DNA of 64,000 bases from Ga0077555 sp033764055 (GTDB lineage Bacteria > Pseudomonadota > Alphaproteobacteria > Rhizobiales > Hyphomicrobiaceae). This document shows, in pieces, positions 1-9,230 of the stretch. Numbering within the stretch: position 1 is the stretch's first letter; the number at the start of each line of letters is the position of its first letter. The position numbers were made by a program, and so were the translations under genes. The notes beneath the pieces are model-generated. The model was not told where the DNA came from. It did no database searches and saw only the letters and a list, made by a program, of their open reading frames with translations. The stretch lies in assembly GCA_033764055.1 (NCBI GenBank), contig JANRJI010000104.1, positions 24,071-88,070 on the forward strand, read 5' to 3'.

Positions 1-333
<333 letters not shown>

Positions 334-481
334 GTTCGCTCTCCGTAGGTTGCTTCGATTGTCAAATGAACTGGGCAAGGCCGCCGGGTACTCCCCAGCG
401 CGTTGCCTATGCACAGAAGCGCCGACGCGGTCGCGGCACCTCGACGCATGGTGCGGGACTTTGGCACGAGCACAGCCGAAG

Positions 482-1726
482 TCAAGATGAGGGGTGACCG
501 GAAAGGGCGACGATGGCCTTCCCGGACGTGAATTGGTCCCAACGGGCAGCTAGATCGGTCCCGAGCAGCTGGTCGTAGACGGCCAGCGTCGAGCGCCGCA
601 TGGCTGACAACGTGAAGCGCGTGGCGATGTGGCTCCGGGCGCGGGCGCCCATCGCCGACCGCTCGCTCGGTGAGAGTGCCAAAGCTGCCCCGATTGCGCC
701 GGCCAATGCCGAAGCGTCACCCGGAGGCACGAGCCAGCCGGTTGCGGCATCGGGGCCGACGCGCGCCATGGCCCGAACCGTCTCTGGTGGAGCGCCGATG
801 TCGGTGGCGATCACGGGGCAGGCCAGCGCCTGGGCCTCCGCGGCTGCGCGGCCGAACGCCTCGGGCTCGGTCGAGGCCACCACGGCGACCTGCGCCACAG
901 CGAACGCCGCGGCTATATCGTCCACATGCCCCGCCAGCAGCACGCGGTCGTCGATCCCGAGGCGGGTGGCGAGCTCGGCCAGCTCACGCGCATAGCCGTG
1001 CCGGCCCTGATCGTCGCCGGCGAGCACGACCCGCGCCTCTCCCAGCCTGCCGGAAGCTGCCAATTGCCCCACCGCCTCGATCAGCACGCGCTGGCCTTTC
1101 CAAGCTGTCAATCGCGCCGCCTGCAGAATGACGGGTGCATCCGCAGCGATGCCCCAGCCCGCACGAAGCCTAGCGATGCGCCCGGCGCAGATGGCCGCAG
1201 GGTCGAACCTGGCCATGTCGACGCCGCGGTGGATGACGCGGATTGTCGACTCCGGTGTGCCATACCGGGAGCGCACCAGATCGGCCGTGTAGCGCGAGTT
1301 GGCGATGACGATATCGGCCCGCGCCATGACGCTGTTGTAAAGCCGCTTTAGCGGGTCGCGCTCTCCGTAGGCCCCGTGATAGGTGGTGACGAACGGCGTG
1401 CCGGACCGCCGCGCGGCGATCAACGTGCTCCAGGCCGGCGCCCGGCTCCGCGCATGCACCAGATCGACGCCCTCGCTTGCCATCAGTCGGCCGAGGGCCC
1501 GCGCATTGAGCAGCATCCGCACTGGGTTCTTGGTGCCTGCCGGAAACTCGATCAGCTCTCCACCGGCCGCCGGCACTCGGTCCGCCATGCGTCCGCCTTC
1601 CGTCAGGACAAGAGAGCGCCCCCCGGCTGCCACCAGCGCCTCGTTGATCTCGAGCGCCGACAGCTCCGCCCCGCCGGTGTCGAGCCGCGGCACGATCTGC
1701 AGTATGGTCGGTGACTTGGCCACCAC
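482..1726 (-). CDS. Glycosyltransferase family 4 (GT-B fold)
   Basis: A retaining GT4-type glycosyltransferase of about 414 residues, expected to transfer a sugar from a nucleotide-sugar donor during cell-surface polysaccharide or LPS assembly. It opens with TILQIVPRLDTGGAELS, the typical N-terminal Rossmann entry of this family. It then has HARSRAPAW and a VIHRGVDMARFDP linker. The C-terminal domain has the donor-site EPEAFGRAAAEAQA motif (EX7E). The open frame extends past 2400, but the upstream part is the antisense shadow of the next gene and shows no family similarity. The start is placed at one of two adjacent GTG codons (1726 or 1723), preceded by GAGG and AAGG. The gene is divergent from the hydrolase at 1772, leaving about 45 bases between them. 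The acceptor sugar cannot be predicted. Confidence 0.85.
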   Translation of the reverse strand: MVAKSPTILQIVPRLDTGGAELSALEINEALVAAGGRSLVLTEGGRMADRVPAAGGELIEFPAGTKNPVRMLLNARALGRLMASEGVDLVHARSRAPAWSTLIAARRSGTPFVTTYHGAYGERDPLKRLYNSVMARADIVIANSRYTADLVRSRYGTPESTIRVIHRGVDMARFDPAAICAGRIARLRAGWGIAADAPVILQAARLTAWKGQRVLIEAVGQLAASGRLGEARVVLAGDDQGRHGYARELAELATRLGIDDRVLLAGHVDDIAAAFAVAQVAVVASTEPEAFGRAAAEAQALACPVIATDIGAPPETVRAMARVGPDAATGWLVPPGDASALAGAIGAALALSPSERSAMGARARSHIATRFTLSAMRRSTLAVYDQLLGTDLAARWDQFTSGKAIVALSGHPSS

Positions 1727-1771
1727 GGCCTTCAGCCTCGCTCGCTCAGCTCCCGGGGAGACAAAAACGGT

Positions 1772-2563
1772 ATGCTGCCAGCCGAACCGCAATTCATGGA
1801 CGTTGGCCATGGCGCGGATTGCCGCCGGATCGCTTGTCTTGTGTCCTGCGGCCGCGCGGGCGCCGGAGCCGGCATCGTTTGGTTGCCTGGCTTCAAGTCG
1901 GAGATGACCAGCCTCAAGGCCACCGCTCTCGCCGACTGGGCCGAGGCTAAGGGTCGGGCCTGCACCCGCCTCGACTACTCCGGCCACGGCCGCTCTCCGG
2001 GCCGGGTCGAGGACGGCACCATCGGTCGCTGGCTCGATGAGGTGACCGCGGTGTTCACCCGCGTGACGAACGGCCCCCAGGTCGTCGTCGGCTCGAGCAT
2101 GGGCGGCTATCTCGCATTGCTGCTCCTGCGCCGACTGATGGCGGAGCAGCCGGATCACGCTGCGCGCATCCGGGCGCTCGTCCTGATCGCCCCCGCCTGG
2201 GACATGACCGAGCGACTGATGGAGCCGCGTCTCGGCGAGGCGGCGAGGCGTGATATCGCCGAGAAGGGCGTGTGGCTCAGGCCGTCCCGCTATGGCGACG
2301 GACCGTATCCGATCACTCGCCGCCTGCTCGAGGAGGGACGGGAGCACCTGATTGGCATGTCGGCGTTCGATCCGGGCCGGCCGGTGCGGATTCTGCACGG
2401 ACTGCAGGATCCCGATGTGCCCTGGGAGCATACCCTCGACTTGGTGGCGCACCTGGACGGCGACTGGACCGAGGTCACAGCGGTTCCCGACGGGGACCAT
2501 CGCTTGTCCCGCGACGAGGACCTCACGTTGCTGTTGCGGATTGTCGAGGAGGTCGCTGCATAG
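1772..2563 (+). CDS. Alpha/beta hydrolase (serine esterase/lipase-like)
   Basis: A cytoplasmic alpha/beta-hydrolase of 263 residues with no signal peptide. It shows the early WLPGFKS oxyanion-loop region, the RLDYSGHGRS strand-turn, and the nucleophile elbow GSSMGG with Ser near residue 109. The late acid region is ILHGLQDPDVPW and the catalytic histidine is in PDGDHRLSR. This triad layout fits small carboxylesterases or acyl hydrolases of Hyphomicrobiales. The start at ATG 1772 matches the expected N-terminus (PEPQFMDVG is usual for the family). It is divergent from the GT4 gene and is followed 160 bases later by the thiolase on the same strand. The substrate is unknown. Confidence 0.82.
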   Translation: MLPAEPQFMDVGHGADCRRIACLVSCGRAGAGAGIVWLPGFKSEMTSLKATALADWAEAKGRACTRLDYSGHGRSPGRVEDGTIGRWLDEVTAVFTRVTNGPQVVVGSSMGGYLALLLLRRLMAEQPDHAARIRALVLIAPAWDMTERLMEPRLGEAARRDIAEKGVWLRPSRYGDGPYPITRRLLEEGREHLIGMSAFDPGRPVRILHGLQDPDVPWEHTLDLVAHLDGDWTEVTAVPDGDHRLSRDEDLTLLLRIVEEVAA

Positions 2564-2724
2564 CCTTGCGATGTGCCGCCCCCGGTCATGGCGTCGCGCA
2601 CTGGTTCCACGTCGCCGTTGACCGCAATATGTCTTCGGTGCTCACTCAACCCCGGCAAGTCAACCGGCCCTGGCTCCGACAGTCCGGTGCCCGAGCCGCC
2701 TTCGGATCAAGCAAGGAGAGCCTC

Positions 2725-3918
2725 ATGACCACCGCCGCCGATCCCGTCGTCATCGTCTCCGGCGCCAGGACACCGATGGGCAGCTTCCAGGGCGCGCTCG
2801 CGAGCGTCACGGCTCCCGAGCTCGGCGCCGTCGCCATCAAGGCGGCGGTCGAGCGCGCCGGGGTCAAACCCGACGAGGTCTCCGAGGTGCTGATGGGCTG
2901 CGTGTTGCCGGCCGGCCAGGGCCAAGCCCCCGCCCGCCAGGCCGCCCGCTACGGCGGCCTGCCCGACAGCGTGCCTTGCACCACGGTCAACAAGATGTGC
3001 GGCTCCGGCATGAAGACCGTCATGATGGCCTTTGAGGCGCTGCATGTCCGCCCGAAGGACATCATTGTCGCAGGCGGTCTCGAGAGCATGACCAACACGC
3101 CTCACATCCTGCCGAAGCTGCGCTCCGGCCAACGGCTCGGTCACACCCAGATCTACGACCACATGTTCCTCGACGGCCTCGAGGACGCCTACGACAAGGG
3201 CCGCCTGATGGGCACCTATGCCGAGGACACCGCCCAAGCATACCAATTTACCCGCGAGCAGCAGGACGCCTACGCCATCGAGAGCCTCGCCCGCGCCAAG
3301 CGCGCCAATGAGGACGGCTCGTTCGACAAGGAGATGGCACCGGTCAAGGTGAAGGGCCGCAAGGGCGACACGGTCGTCGCCCGCGACGAGCAGCCGTTCT
3401 CCGCCGACCCCTCCAAGATCCCGGGTCTCAAGCCTGCCTTCCGCGAAGGCGGCACCGTCACGCCGGCCAACTCGTCTTCGATCTCGGACGGTGCTGCGGC
3501 CCTGGTTCTCATGCGTGAGAGCGAGGCGAGGCGCCGCGGCCTGAAGCCGATCGCCAAGATCGTGGCAACCTCGAGCCAGGCGCAGGAGCCGGCATGGTTC
3601 ACGACGGCCCCGATCGGCGCCATCCGCAAGGTGCTGAGCCAGGCGGGCTGGAGCCACAAGGACGTCGGCCTCTACGAGATCAACGAGGCCTTCGCCGTGG
3701 TCACCATGGCCGCCATGCGCGATCTCGACCTGCCGCACGACAGGGTCAACGTCAACGGCGGCGCCTGCGCGCTCGGCCACCCCGTCGGCGCGTCGGGTGC
3801 CCGCATCATCGTCACGCTGCTCAATGCCATGGAGAAGCGCGGTGAGACCAAGGGCGTCGCCTCGCTGTGCATCGGCGGCGGCGAGGCGACGGCGGTGGCC
3901 GTCGAGCGCATGGCTTGA
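2725..3918 (+). CDS. Acetyl-CoA acetyltransferase (thiolase)
   Basis: A biosynthetic/degradative thiolase of 397 residues, which interconverts two acetyl-CoA and acetoacetyl-CoA (or cleaves 3-ketoacyl-CoA). All catalytic residues are visible: the acyl-accepting Cys in NKMCGSG (about residue 92), His in GHPVGASG (about 352) and the second Cys in CIGGG (about 382). The NEAF motif is also present. Length is normal for the family. The start at ATG 2725 is set by an AAGGAGAG ribosome binding site; the longer open frame upstream is the hydrolase in another frame. It is followed after 18 bases by the macro-domain gene, so the two are probably co-transcribed. Whether it serves isoleucine, fatty-acid or PHB metabolism cannot be told. 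Confidence 0.93.
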   Translation: MTTAADPVVIVSGARTPMGSFQGALASVTAPELGAVAIKAAVERAGVKPDEVSEVLMGCVLPAGQGQAPARQAARYGGLPDSVPCTTVNKMCGSGMKTVMMAFEALHVRPKDIIVAGGLESMTNTPHILPKLRSGQRLGHTQIYDHMFLDGLEDAYDKGRLMGTYAEDTAQAYQFTREQQDAYAIESLARAKRANEDGSFDKEMAPVKVKGRKGDTVVARDEQPFSADPSKIPGLKPAFREGGTVTPANSSSISDGAAALVLMRESEARRRGLKPIAKIVATSSQAQEPAWFTTAPIGAIRKVLSQAGWSHKDVGLYEINEAFAVVTMAAMRDLDLPHDRVNVNGGACALGHPVGASGARIIVTLLNAMEKRGETKGVASLCIGGGEATAVAVERMA

Positions 3919-3936
3919 GGTAGGCCGGGAGCCGCC

Positions 3937-4470
3937 ATGCATCGCATCGAGATTGTCACCGCCGACATCACCACGCTGGACGTCGAGGCGATCGTCACGG
4001 CGGCGAACTCGGGGTTGAGGGGCGGCGGCGGCGTCGACGGCGCCGTTCACCGGGCGGCGGGCCCGGAGCTGCTGGCGGCCTGCCGTGCCATTGGCGGTTG
4101 CCCTACGGGCGAGGCACGTATCACACCGGGCTTTCGGCTGAGAGCAACCCACGTGATCCATGCCGTCGGGCCCGTCTGGGAGGGTGGGGACGATGGCGAG
4201 GAAGACCTCCTCGCCGCTGCCTATCGCTCCTCACTGCTGCTGGCGCGCAGCCACCGGCTCCGATCGATCGCCTTCCCGGCCATATCGACCGGCGTCTACG
4301 GCTTTCCGGTCGACAGGGCCGCCGGCATTGCGGTCGCCACGGTCGTCTCCCATCTGTCGGGCGACCGCATGTTGGATCGCGTCGTCCTCGCCTGTTTCGA
4401 CGACGCATCGCGGCAACGGCATTCCACGGCGCTCGAGGGGCTTGCCACAGGACGAGCCTGCTGTGGATAG
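3937..4470 (+). CDS. Macro-domain protein, O-acetyl-ADP-ribose deacetylase-like
   Basis: A single-domain macro protein of 177 residues. Such proteins bind ADP-ribose and in the YmdB/MacroD branch hydrolyse O-acetyl-ADP-ribose or ADP-ribosyl esters. Visible hallmarks are the N-terminal VTADITTLDVEAIVTAANS, the glycine-rich LRGGGGVDGAVHRAAG catalytic loop (Asn, Asp and the GGG stretch), TPGF, VIHAVGP and the phosphate-binding AISTGVYGFP. The start has a GGGAG site five bases upstream. It lies 18 bases after the thiolase and 109 bases before the large membrane-protein gene. O-acetyl-ADP-ribose is made by sirtuin deacetylases, so pairing with acetyl-CoA metabolism is possible but only inferred. 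Confidence 0.9.
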   Translation: MHRIEIVTADITTLDVEAIVTAANSGLRGGGGVDGAVHRAAGPELLAACRAIGGCPTGEARITPGFRLRATHVIHAVGPVWEGGDDGEEDLLAAAYRSSLLLARSHRLRSIAFPAISTGVYGFPVDRAAGIAVATVVSHLSGDRMLDRVVLACFDDASRQRHSTALEGLATGRACCG

Positions 4471-4579
4471 TGAGCAACATTTAATGCGTGCTGTCTGAGC
4501 GCGCCCGACCGGTGCCACGATCAAGCCGCATATATGCTGCGATGGGCCCGGGACAGCGGCTGCGGCGGGAGTATCCAGG

Positions 4580-7500
4580 ATGCTGGAGCAGGTTGGAGAC
4601 GGGGATCTGAGCCGCCTGGTCAAGGCGCTCGGCGACCACAGCGGCAGCCTGTTGACGCTGGTGGCGGTGGTGTCGCTCGCCGCCCTGGTCCGACGCCTCC
4701 TCGTCCGTCACGGAAACAGCGGCGTTGCCGCTTGGTTGTGGACCACCTTCACCACCAACTGGCAGCTCGCCCTTCTCGGAACCGCTGCGGCATTGCTTTC
4801 TCTCGCCTCTGGCTGGCGCACCTGGGACGGCATGCAGAATTTCACCGGCGAGCCGGTGGCGTCGCTGCTGATGACGTTCGGCATCCAGGCCGTGATGCTG
4901 ATCATCGCCTGGTTGATTGGCGAGAGCTTCGCGTCGGGCCTGCGCACGCGCCGCACCGGCGACGGCGGTGCCTGGTCGAAGATCGAGCCCGCGATCGGTG
5001 GCATCGTCGGCGTCCTCTGCGCTATCGGGGTCATGGCCGCCATCGCCAATGCCTTCGGCGCCTTCGACAGCATGCGCTCCACAGCCACCGGCAGGAGCGG
5101 CTGGACCGAGGTTGCCGACAAAGCCCTCTATTTCGGCGTCGGACTGCTCATCCTCGCCACGCTGCTGATCAACCACCGCAGCGACGTCGTGCAGCCCTAC
5201 CTCCAATCGGCGCGGCTGATCGCCAAGAATGCCATGCTATGGGTGATGTTCCTGCTGTGCATGGGGGCGGGCGTCTTCTTCTCGTTCGATTCCTTCTTCA
5301 ACTCGATCTTCCCGCAATCCGAGCGCGCAAGGTCCGCCGACATCCGCTCTCAGCGCCAAGTCGCCGGCGTCGTCAACGACATCGGCGCCCTCGCCTTCAG
5401 GCGGCAAGCCGAGGAGGCCGAGCTGCTGTTCAAGAGCTCCGGATGGGCCGCCTACGAGCGCAACCTCGCCGAGCTGTCGCGGGCGAGCCAAGGCGCCGAG
5501 CTCGAGATCGAGCGCTACTTCGTCGAGCGCATGGAGGCTCACAAGAGCGCCATGGCCGCTCAGCAGGAGCGGATCGCCACCGCGAAGGGCGGCCAGGCCA
5601 GCCTCACCTCGCGCAAGATCGTGCTGACCGACGAGCTGGCGCGCCTCAAGGGCGAGCGCCCGGCGCTGGCCGCCGAGCTCGCCGAGAAAAAATCCGAGCT
5701 TGACACCCGCGCCAGGGGTATCGACGCCAAGCGCGTCGAGATGATGGCCGAGGAGAAGGGCGCCGAGGGCACGCTCAAGGCCGGCAAGGGCCCGGTGTTC
5801 CGCCAGCGCAAGGGCGAGCTCGATCAGCTCCAGGACGCCCTCAAGATCCAGGAGGAGCGCGTCCGCGACGCCCAGAAGCGAATTGCCGCCTCCGACGGCC
5901 GCATCATGCAGATCGAGCGCGAGGTCGCCCTCATCGATGCCGATCTCGCCAAGCTGAAGGGGGAGGCCGACACCGCCGAGCAGCGCATCCAGGTGGCCGA
6001 GGCCACGAAGAGCGGTGACACCGATACGCCCAAGGTCGATCCCGCCCGCGTGCGGTCGGCTTTCGAGCGCGCCCACGGCGAGTTCCGTCAGGAGCCGACC
6101 GTCGAGAAGCTCAATGCGCTCGCCACCCAGTGCACCCAGCTGCTGACCGCGATGGCATCGACGCCCGCGACCAAGGACCGCGTGCGCACGATCGACTGCG
6201 ACCCGAAGCAGGCGACGGAGGCGGCGAGCCGCGTTTTCGCGCTGAATGTCGGCCTCGTCACGTTCGCGCAGAGCTGTTCGGGCGGCGCCAAGCTGCCGCA
6301 GACGGGTGGCACCGACGCCCTCCTGGCATTCGGTCGCAAGTGCCTTCAGGATTCCGGGCTCCCGACCAAGGACTCGAGCGAGATGGCGGCACGGATCTCC
6401 GCCATCGATCTCAATCGCGACGACAAGGCCCACCGTTTCGTCGTCACCTGGAACGCGTTTCTCGACGGGAATCGCCTAGCCTACCTCTCGCTCGCGATCG
6501 CCATCGCGCTCGACAGCCTGATCTTCATGGCTGGCCTGTTCGGCGCCAACGCGGTCCGCTCGCCGCTGACCGAGATCGACGACCACGGCGACATGACGGC
6601 CGACCAGCTGGAGGCTGCCATCGATGCCACGCTCGCCGAGACCATCGATGCGCGCGGCACGATTGCCGCGCTGCTGGGCGCCATGCACCCGGTCCGCAAG
6701 GTGGACGGCTTCGCGTCGGAGATCGTGCTCGATGAGCGCGAGCCGCTGATCGACGAGATGCGCAAGGTGCTCAATGCCGGCTCGAACATTTCGGCGGTGC
6801 GCCCGGTCGGGGACGACCGTACGCGCTACCTGCTCCACGCAGGGTTCACCCGCTATCTGACGCTGGCCCAGCGCAAGCCCTGGAAGGTCAAGACTGTCGC
6901 GCTCGATCGCAAGGAGCTCGTCAACGTGATCGGCGTGGCGCTCCTGCCCGAGCCCCACCTGAATGCCGAGATCGTACTCTCCGAGATGCACCCGATCTCG
7001 GATGCGCAGGGTTTCGCCGCCGAGACCTCACCGTTCAAGATCGAGGATCAGGCGCGCCGCCGCCTCGTTCTCAACACGCTTGGTGCCGGTGCCACGGTCC
7101 AGGGCGCCGTCAAGCGGGAGAACGAGACGGGCCGCTACTTCGTCTCGACCGACTTCTACAAGACTCTGCTGCTCATGCGGGCCGCCGCCATCCCCGCCTT
7201 CCGGCCGGACGTGGTGCGGGCGCGCTATGCCATCCCCCCACAGGAAGCGGCGGCTGCGCCTCGCCTCGCCGCTGCGCGCCCCGATGCCTTGCCGACCCAT
7301 CTCGAGGCCGGGCCGGTGCCGCAACTGACGGACCGGTTGCACGTTGCTCCGGCTCAGGCACCGCGCATGCCCGACGCAGAGGCACCGCACCACGCGCCTC
7401 GACCAGCAGGGCCAAGCGTGCCTGTCGTGCCGCCGCCGCTGCCCGCGGAGGTCCGGCCGTTGCGGGCCAGCGATGGTCCCCCAGCCACGCCACGCGCAGC

Positions 7501-8140
7501 CGAGCGCCAGCGTCCGCCTCTACGCCCCGAGATGCAGGCCCAGGCTGGCCCGCCGCCGCATGAATCGAGCCTCGGCGACGACATTCGGTCGGACATCATT
7601 CACCTCGCCGGGCTCCATGCCTGGAGCGATCGCGAGATCGGCATCGCCCGGCAGCTCGGTGCCGAGTCCGAGCCCGAGCAGGCCCTGAAGCGGCTGGCCG
7701 GCCGCGCGCCGCGACTTGCGCGCCTTGTCGGCGACACCATCGACGACAACCGATCGAGCCTGCGCGAGGCGTACGAGCACCTCCGCGCCCATCATTCCGG
7801 CGATGCCATGTACAATCAGGTGCTCGAGACCGTGGCCATCGAGCTCGACGAGCTGATGCCGATCCTGATGCTGACGCCGGGCGGACCCTACCAGCAGATC
7901 CTCGACCGTCTGATCTACGATCTCGAGAGTCAGGCAGGCGAGGGCACGCTCGGCCCCGCCGAGACCACCCTGCTCAACCGTGCCCGCGCCCAGGTCGGCG
8001 CCCTCAAGGGGCTGTCGGACTCCGCCAACGACCGCTACATGCGGATCGTTCGCATCATCGATCAGTACGACGAGCGGACCGGGTCCGGCCTGCCACCGCT
8101 CGAGCAGATCCGGGCCATCGACAAGCGTGCGGCGGGCTGA
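4580..8140 (+). CDS. Large multi-domain membrane protein with coiled coil and a duplicated domain, unknown function
   Basis: I do not recognise this 1186-residue protein. Six hydrophobic segments lie in about residues 20-240. A long charged Ala/Glu/Lys/Arg heptad region (about 254-475) then reads as a coiled coil. A short domain with four Cys (about 500-630) follows, then a seventh membrane segment (about 632-655). Next come two copies of one domain: MHPVRKVDGFASEIVL begins near 702 and MHPISDAQGFAAETSP near 803. Each ends in a Gly-Phe-Tyr-rich motif (HAGFTRYLTL / VSTDFYKTLLL). A Pro/Ala-rich linker (about 885-992) leads to an all-helical C-terminal domain (about 992-1186). GGGAG eight bases before ATG 4580 supports the start. 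No ATPase or protease motif is visible. The layout suggests an inner-membrane scaffold with a cytoplasmic or periplasmic coiled coil. Confidence 0.8.
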   Translation: MLEQVGDGDLSRLVKALGDHSGSLLTLVAVVSLAALVRRLLVRHGNSGVAAWLWTTFTTNWQLALLGTAAALLSLASGWRTWDGMQNFTGEPVASLLMTFGIQAVMLIIAWLIGESFASGLRTRRTGDGGAWSKIEPAIGGIVGVLCAIGVMAAIANAFGAFDSMRSTATGRSGWTEVADKALYFGVGLLILATLLINHRSDVVQPYLQSARLIAKNAMLWVMFLLCMGAGVFFSFDSFFNSIFPQSERARSADIRSQRQVAGVVNDIGALAFRRQAEEAELLFKSSGWAAYERNLAELSRASQGAELEIERYFVERMEAHKSAMAAQQERIATAKGGQASLTSRKIVLTDELARLKGERPALAAELAEKKSELDTRARGIDAKRVEMMAEEKGAEGTLKAGKGPVFRQRKGELDQLQDALKIQEERVRDAQKRIAASDGRIMQIEREVALIDADLAKLKGEADTAEQRIQVAEATKSGDTDTPKVDPARVRSAFERAHGEFRQEPTVEKLNALATQCTQLLTAMASTPATKDRVRTIDCDPKQATEAASRVFALNVGLVTFAQSCSGGAKLPQTGGTDALLAFGRKCLQDSGLPTKDSSEMAARISAIDLNRDDKAHRFVVTWNAFLDGNRLAYLSLAIAIALDSLIFMAGLFGANAVRSPLTEIDDHGDMTADQLEAAIDATLAETIDARGTIAALLGAMHPVRKVDGFASEIVLDEREPLIDEMRKVLNAGSNISAVRPVGDDRTRYLLHAGFTRYLTLAQRKPWKVKTVALDRKELVNVIGVALLPEPHLNAEIVLSEMHPISDAQGFAAETSPFKIEDQARRRLVLNTLGAGATVQGAVKRENETGRYFVSTDFYKTLLLMRAAAIPAFRPDVVRARYAIPPQEAAAAPRLAAARPDALPTHLEAGPVPQLTDRLHVAPAQAPRMPDAEAPHHAPRPAGPSVPVVPPPLPAEVRPLRASDGPPATPRAAERQRPPLRPEMQAQAGPPPHESSLGDDIRSDIIHLAGLHAWSDREIGIARQLGAESEPEQALKRLAGRAPRLARLVGDTIDDNRSSLREAYEHLRAHHSGDAMYNQVLETVAIELDELMPILMLTPGGPYQQILDRLIYDLESQAGEGTLGPAETTLLNRARAQVGALKGLSDSANDRYMRIVRIIDQYDERTGSGLPPLEQIRAIDKRAAG

Positions 8141-8179
8141 CGACCCTGCCGCTCGAGGCGAGCCCGCACTCCCGCAATC

Positions 8180-8205
8180 AGGCCCGCATCGGGCGATGCG
8201 GGCCT
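8180..8205. terminator. Bidirectional hairpin between convergent genes
   Basis: An 11-bp perfect stem (AGGCCCGCATC / GATGCGGGCCT) with a four-base GGGC loop lies between the convergent ends of the large membrane protein (8140) and the enoyl-CoA hydratase (8232). There is no long T-tract on either side, so termination may be weak or factor-assisted. Confidence 0.6.
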
Positions 8206-8231
8206 TGACATATCCGGCACGGTGATGCCCC

Positions 8232-9038
8232 TTACCGCCCCTTCCAGTTGGGCTTGCGCTTCTCGGCGAAAGCCTTCGGGCCCTCAACCGTGTCCTCGCT
8301 GTTGGTCATGGCCACGAAGGCCGGATAGCTGAGATTGCGCATCGAGATCTCGGTCGAGGGCACGTCGAGCGAGCGCATCACAACCTGCTTCGTCGCCCGG
8401 ATCGACATCGGCGAGCATTCGAGGATCATGCCCGCCCAGCGCCGCGCCTCGTCCATCAGCTTGTCGTGCGGCACGACGGCCGTGACGAACCCGAGCTGAA
8501 AACCTTCCTCGGCCGACACGTGGCGCGCCGTCAGCATCATGCCCATCGCCTTCTTGAGAGGGATCTGGCGAGACAGCCGCTGCATGCCACCGGCCCCGGC
8601 CGCCAGCCCGACCTTCGGCTCCGGCAGCGCGAAGCGTGCCTTGTCGGAGGCGATGATGATGTCGGAGGCCAGAGCGATCTCGAAGCCGCCTCCCATGGCA
8701 ACCCCGTTGACGGCCGCAATCACCGGCTTGTCGAGATCGAAGCGGTTGCAGAGGCCGGCAAAGCCCTTGGGGGTCGCCGGCGGACGCGTGCCGTGCTTGG
8801 CCCGGTACTCCGAGTGATACTTGAGGTCGTTGCCGGCCGAGAACGCCTTGTCGCCGGCGCCTGTCACGATTGCGACCCACAGGTCGGGGTTCTCGTGGAA
8901 CTCGTCCCAGACGGCCGTCAGCTCGTCGTGCGCCAGATGGTGCAGCGCGTTCATAACCTCCGGCCGGTTGAGAGTCACGATCATCAGCCGCCCGTCGACC
9001 TGCACCTTGTAGTACTTGCCGTCTTTCAGCGCCGCCAT
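8232..9038 (-). CDS. Enoyl-CoA hydratase/isomerase (crotonase family)
   Basis: A crotonase-fold protein of 268 residues that hydrates 2-enoyl-CoA or catalyses a related isomerisation. It has LNRPEVMNAL, the oxyanion-hole region FSAGNDLKYHSE, and the second oxyanion strand NGVAMGGGFEIALASD. In the catalytic loop, FALPEPKVGLAAGAGGMQRL carries one Glu (in PEPKVG), while the second hydratase Glu is not obvious. Start ATG 9038 is chosen for its GGAGGAG ribosome binding site; the frame upstream of it has no family similarity. It is convergent with the large membrane protein and divergent from the phytanoyl-CoA dioxygenase-like gene. The exact acyl chain is not predictable. Confidence 0.9.
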   Translation of the reverse strand: MAALKDGKYYKVQVDGRLMIVTLNRPEVMNALHHLAHDELTAVWDEFHENPDLWVAIVTGAGDKAFSAGNDLKYHSEYRAKHGTRPPATPKGFAGLCNRFDLDKPVIAAVNGVAMGGGFEIALASDIIIASDKARFALPEPKVGLAAGAGGMQRLSRQIPLKKAMGMMLTARHVSAEEGFQLGFVTAVVPHDKLMDEARRWAGMILECSPMSIRATKQVVMRSLDVPSTEISMRNLSYPAFVAMTNSEDTVEGPKAFAEKRKPNWKGR

Positions 9039-9172
9039 GGGTCTCCTCCGTGTTGCATTGGCCGCGACGCGCGCGCCGAGCGCCGTCGGGGCGTCCGAGT
9101 GGAGCACATTGCGGCGCCTCTGTCAGATCCTGCGGTCGCGCACGGGAACACACCGATCGCCGCTTCGCGCAA

Positions 9173-9201
9173 TTGCCACCCGCGCGCCCTCATGCTGATA
9201 T
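9173..9201 (+). promoter_or_regulatory. Possible sigma70-type promoter for the phyH-like operon
   Basis: TTGCCA at 9173-9178 is followed by a 17-base spacer and TGATAT at 9196-9201, with a TG extension just upstream of the -10. The predicted start near 9208 gives a leader of about 23 bases before ATG 9231. This is a pattern match only. Confidence 0.4.
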
Positions 9202-9230
9202 CCGAGCAACGAACGTTCGCCGAGAGCCCC

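Noticed and set aside
1727..2500. Upstream extension of the GT4 reading frame (672-codon open frame)
   Set aside because: The extra part is antisense to the hydrolase and has no family similarity; real homologues start near TILQIVPRL.
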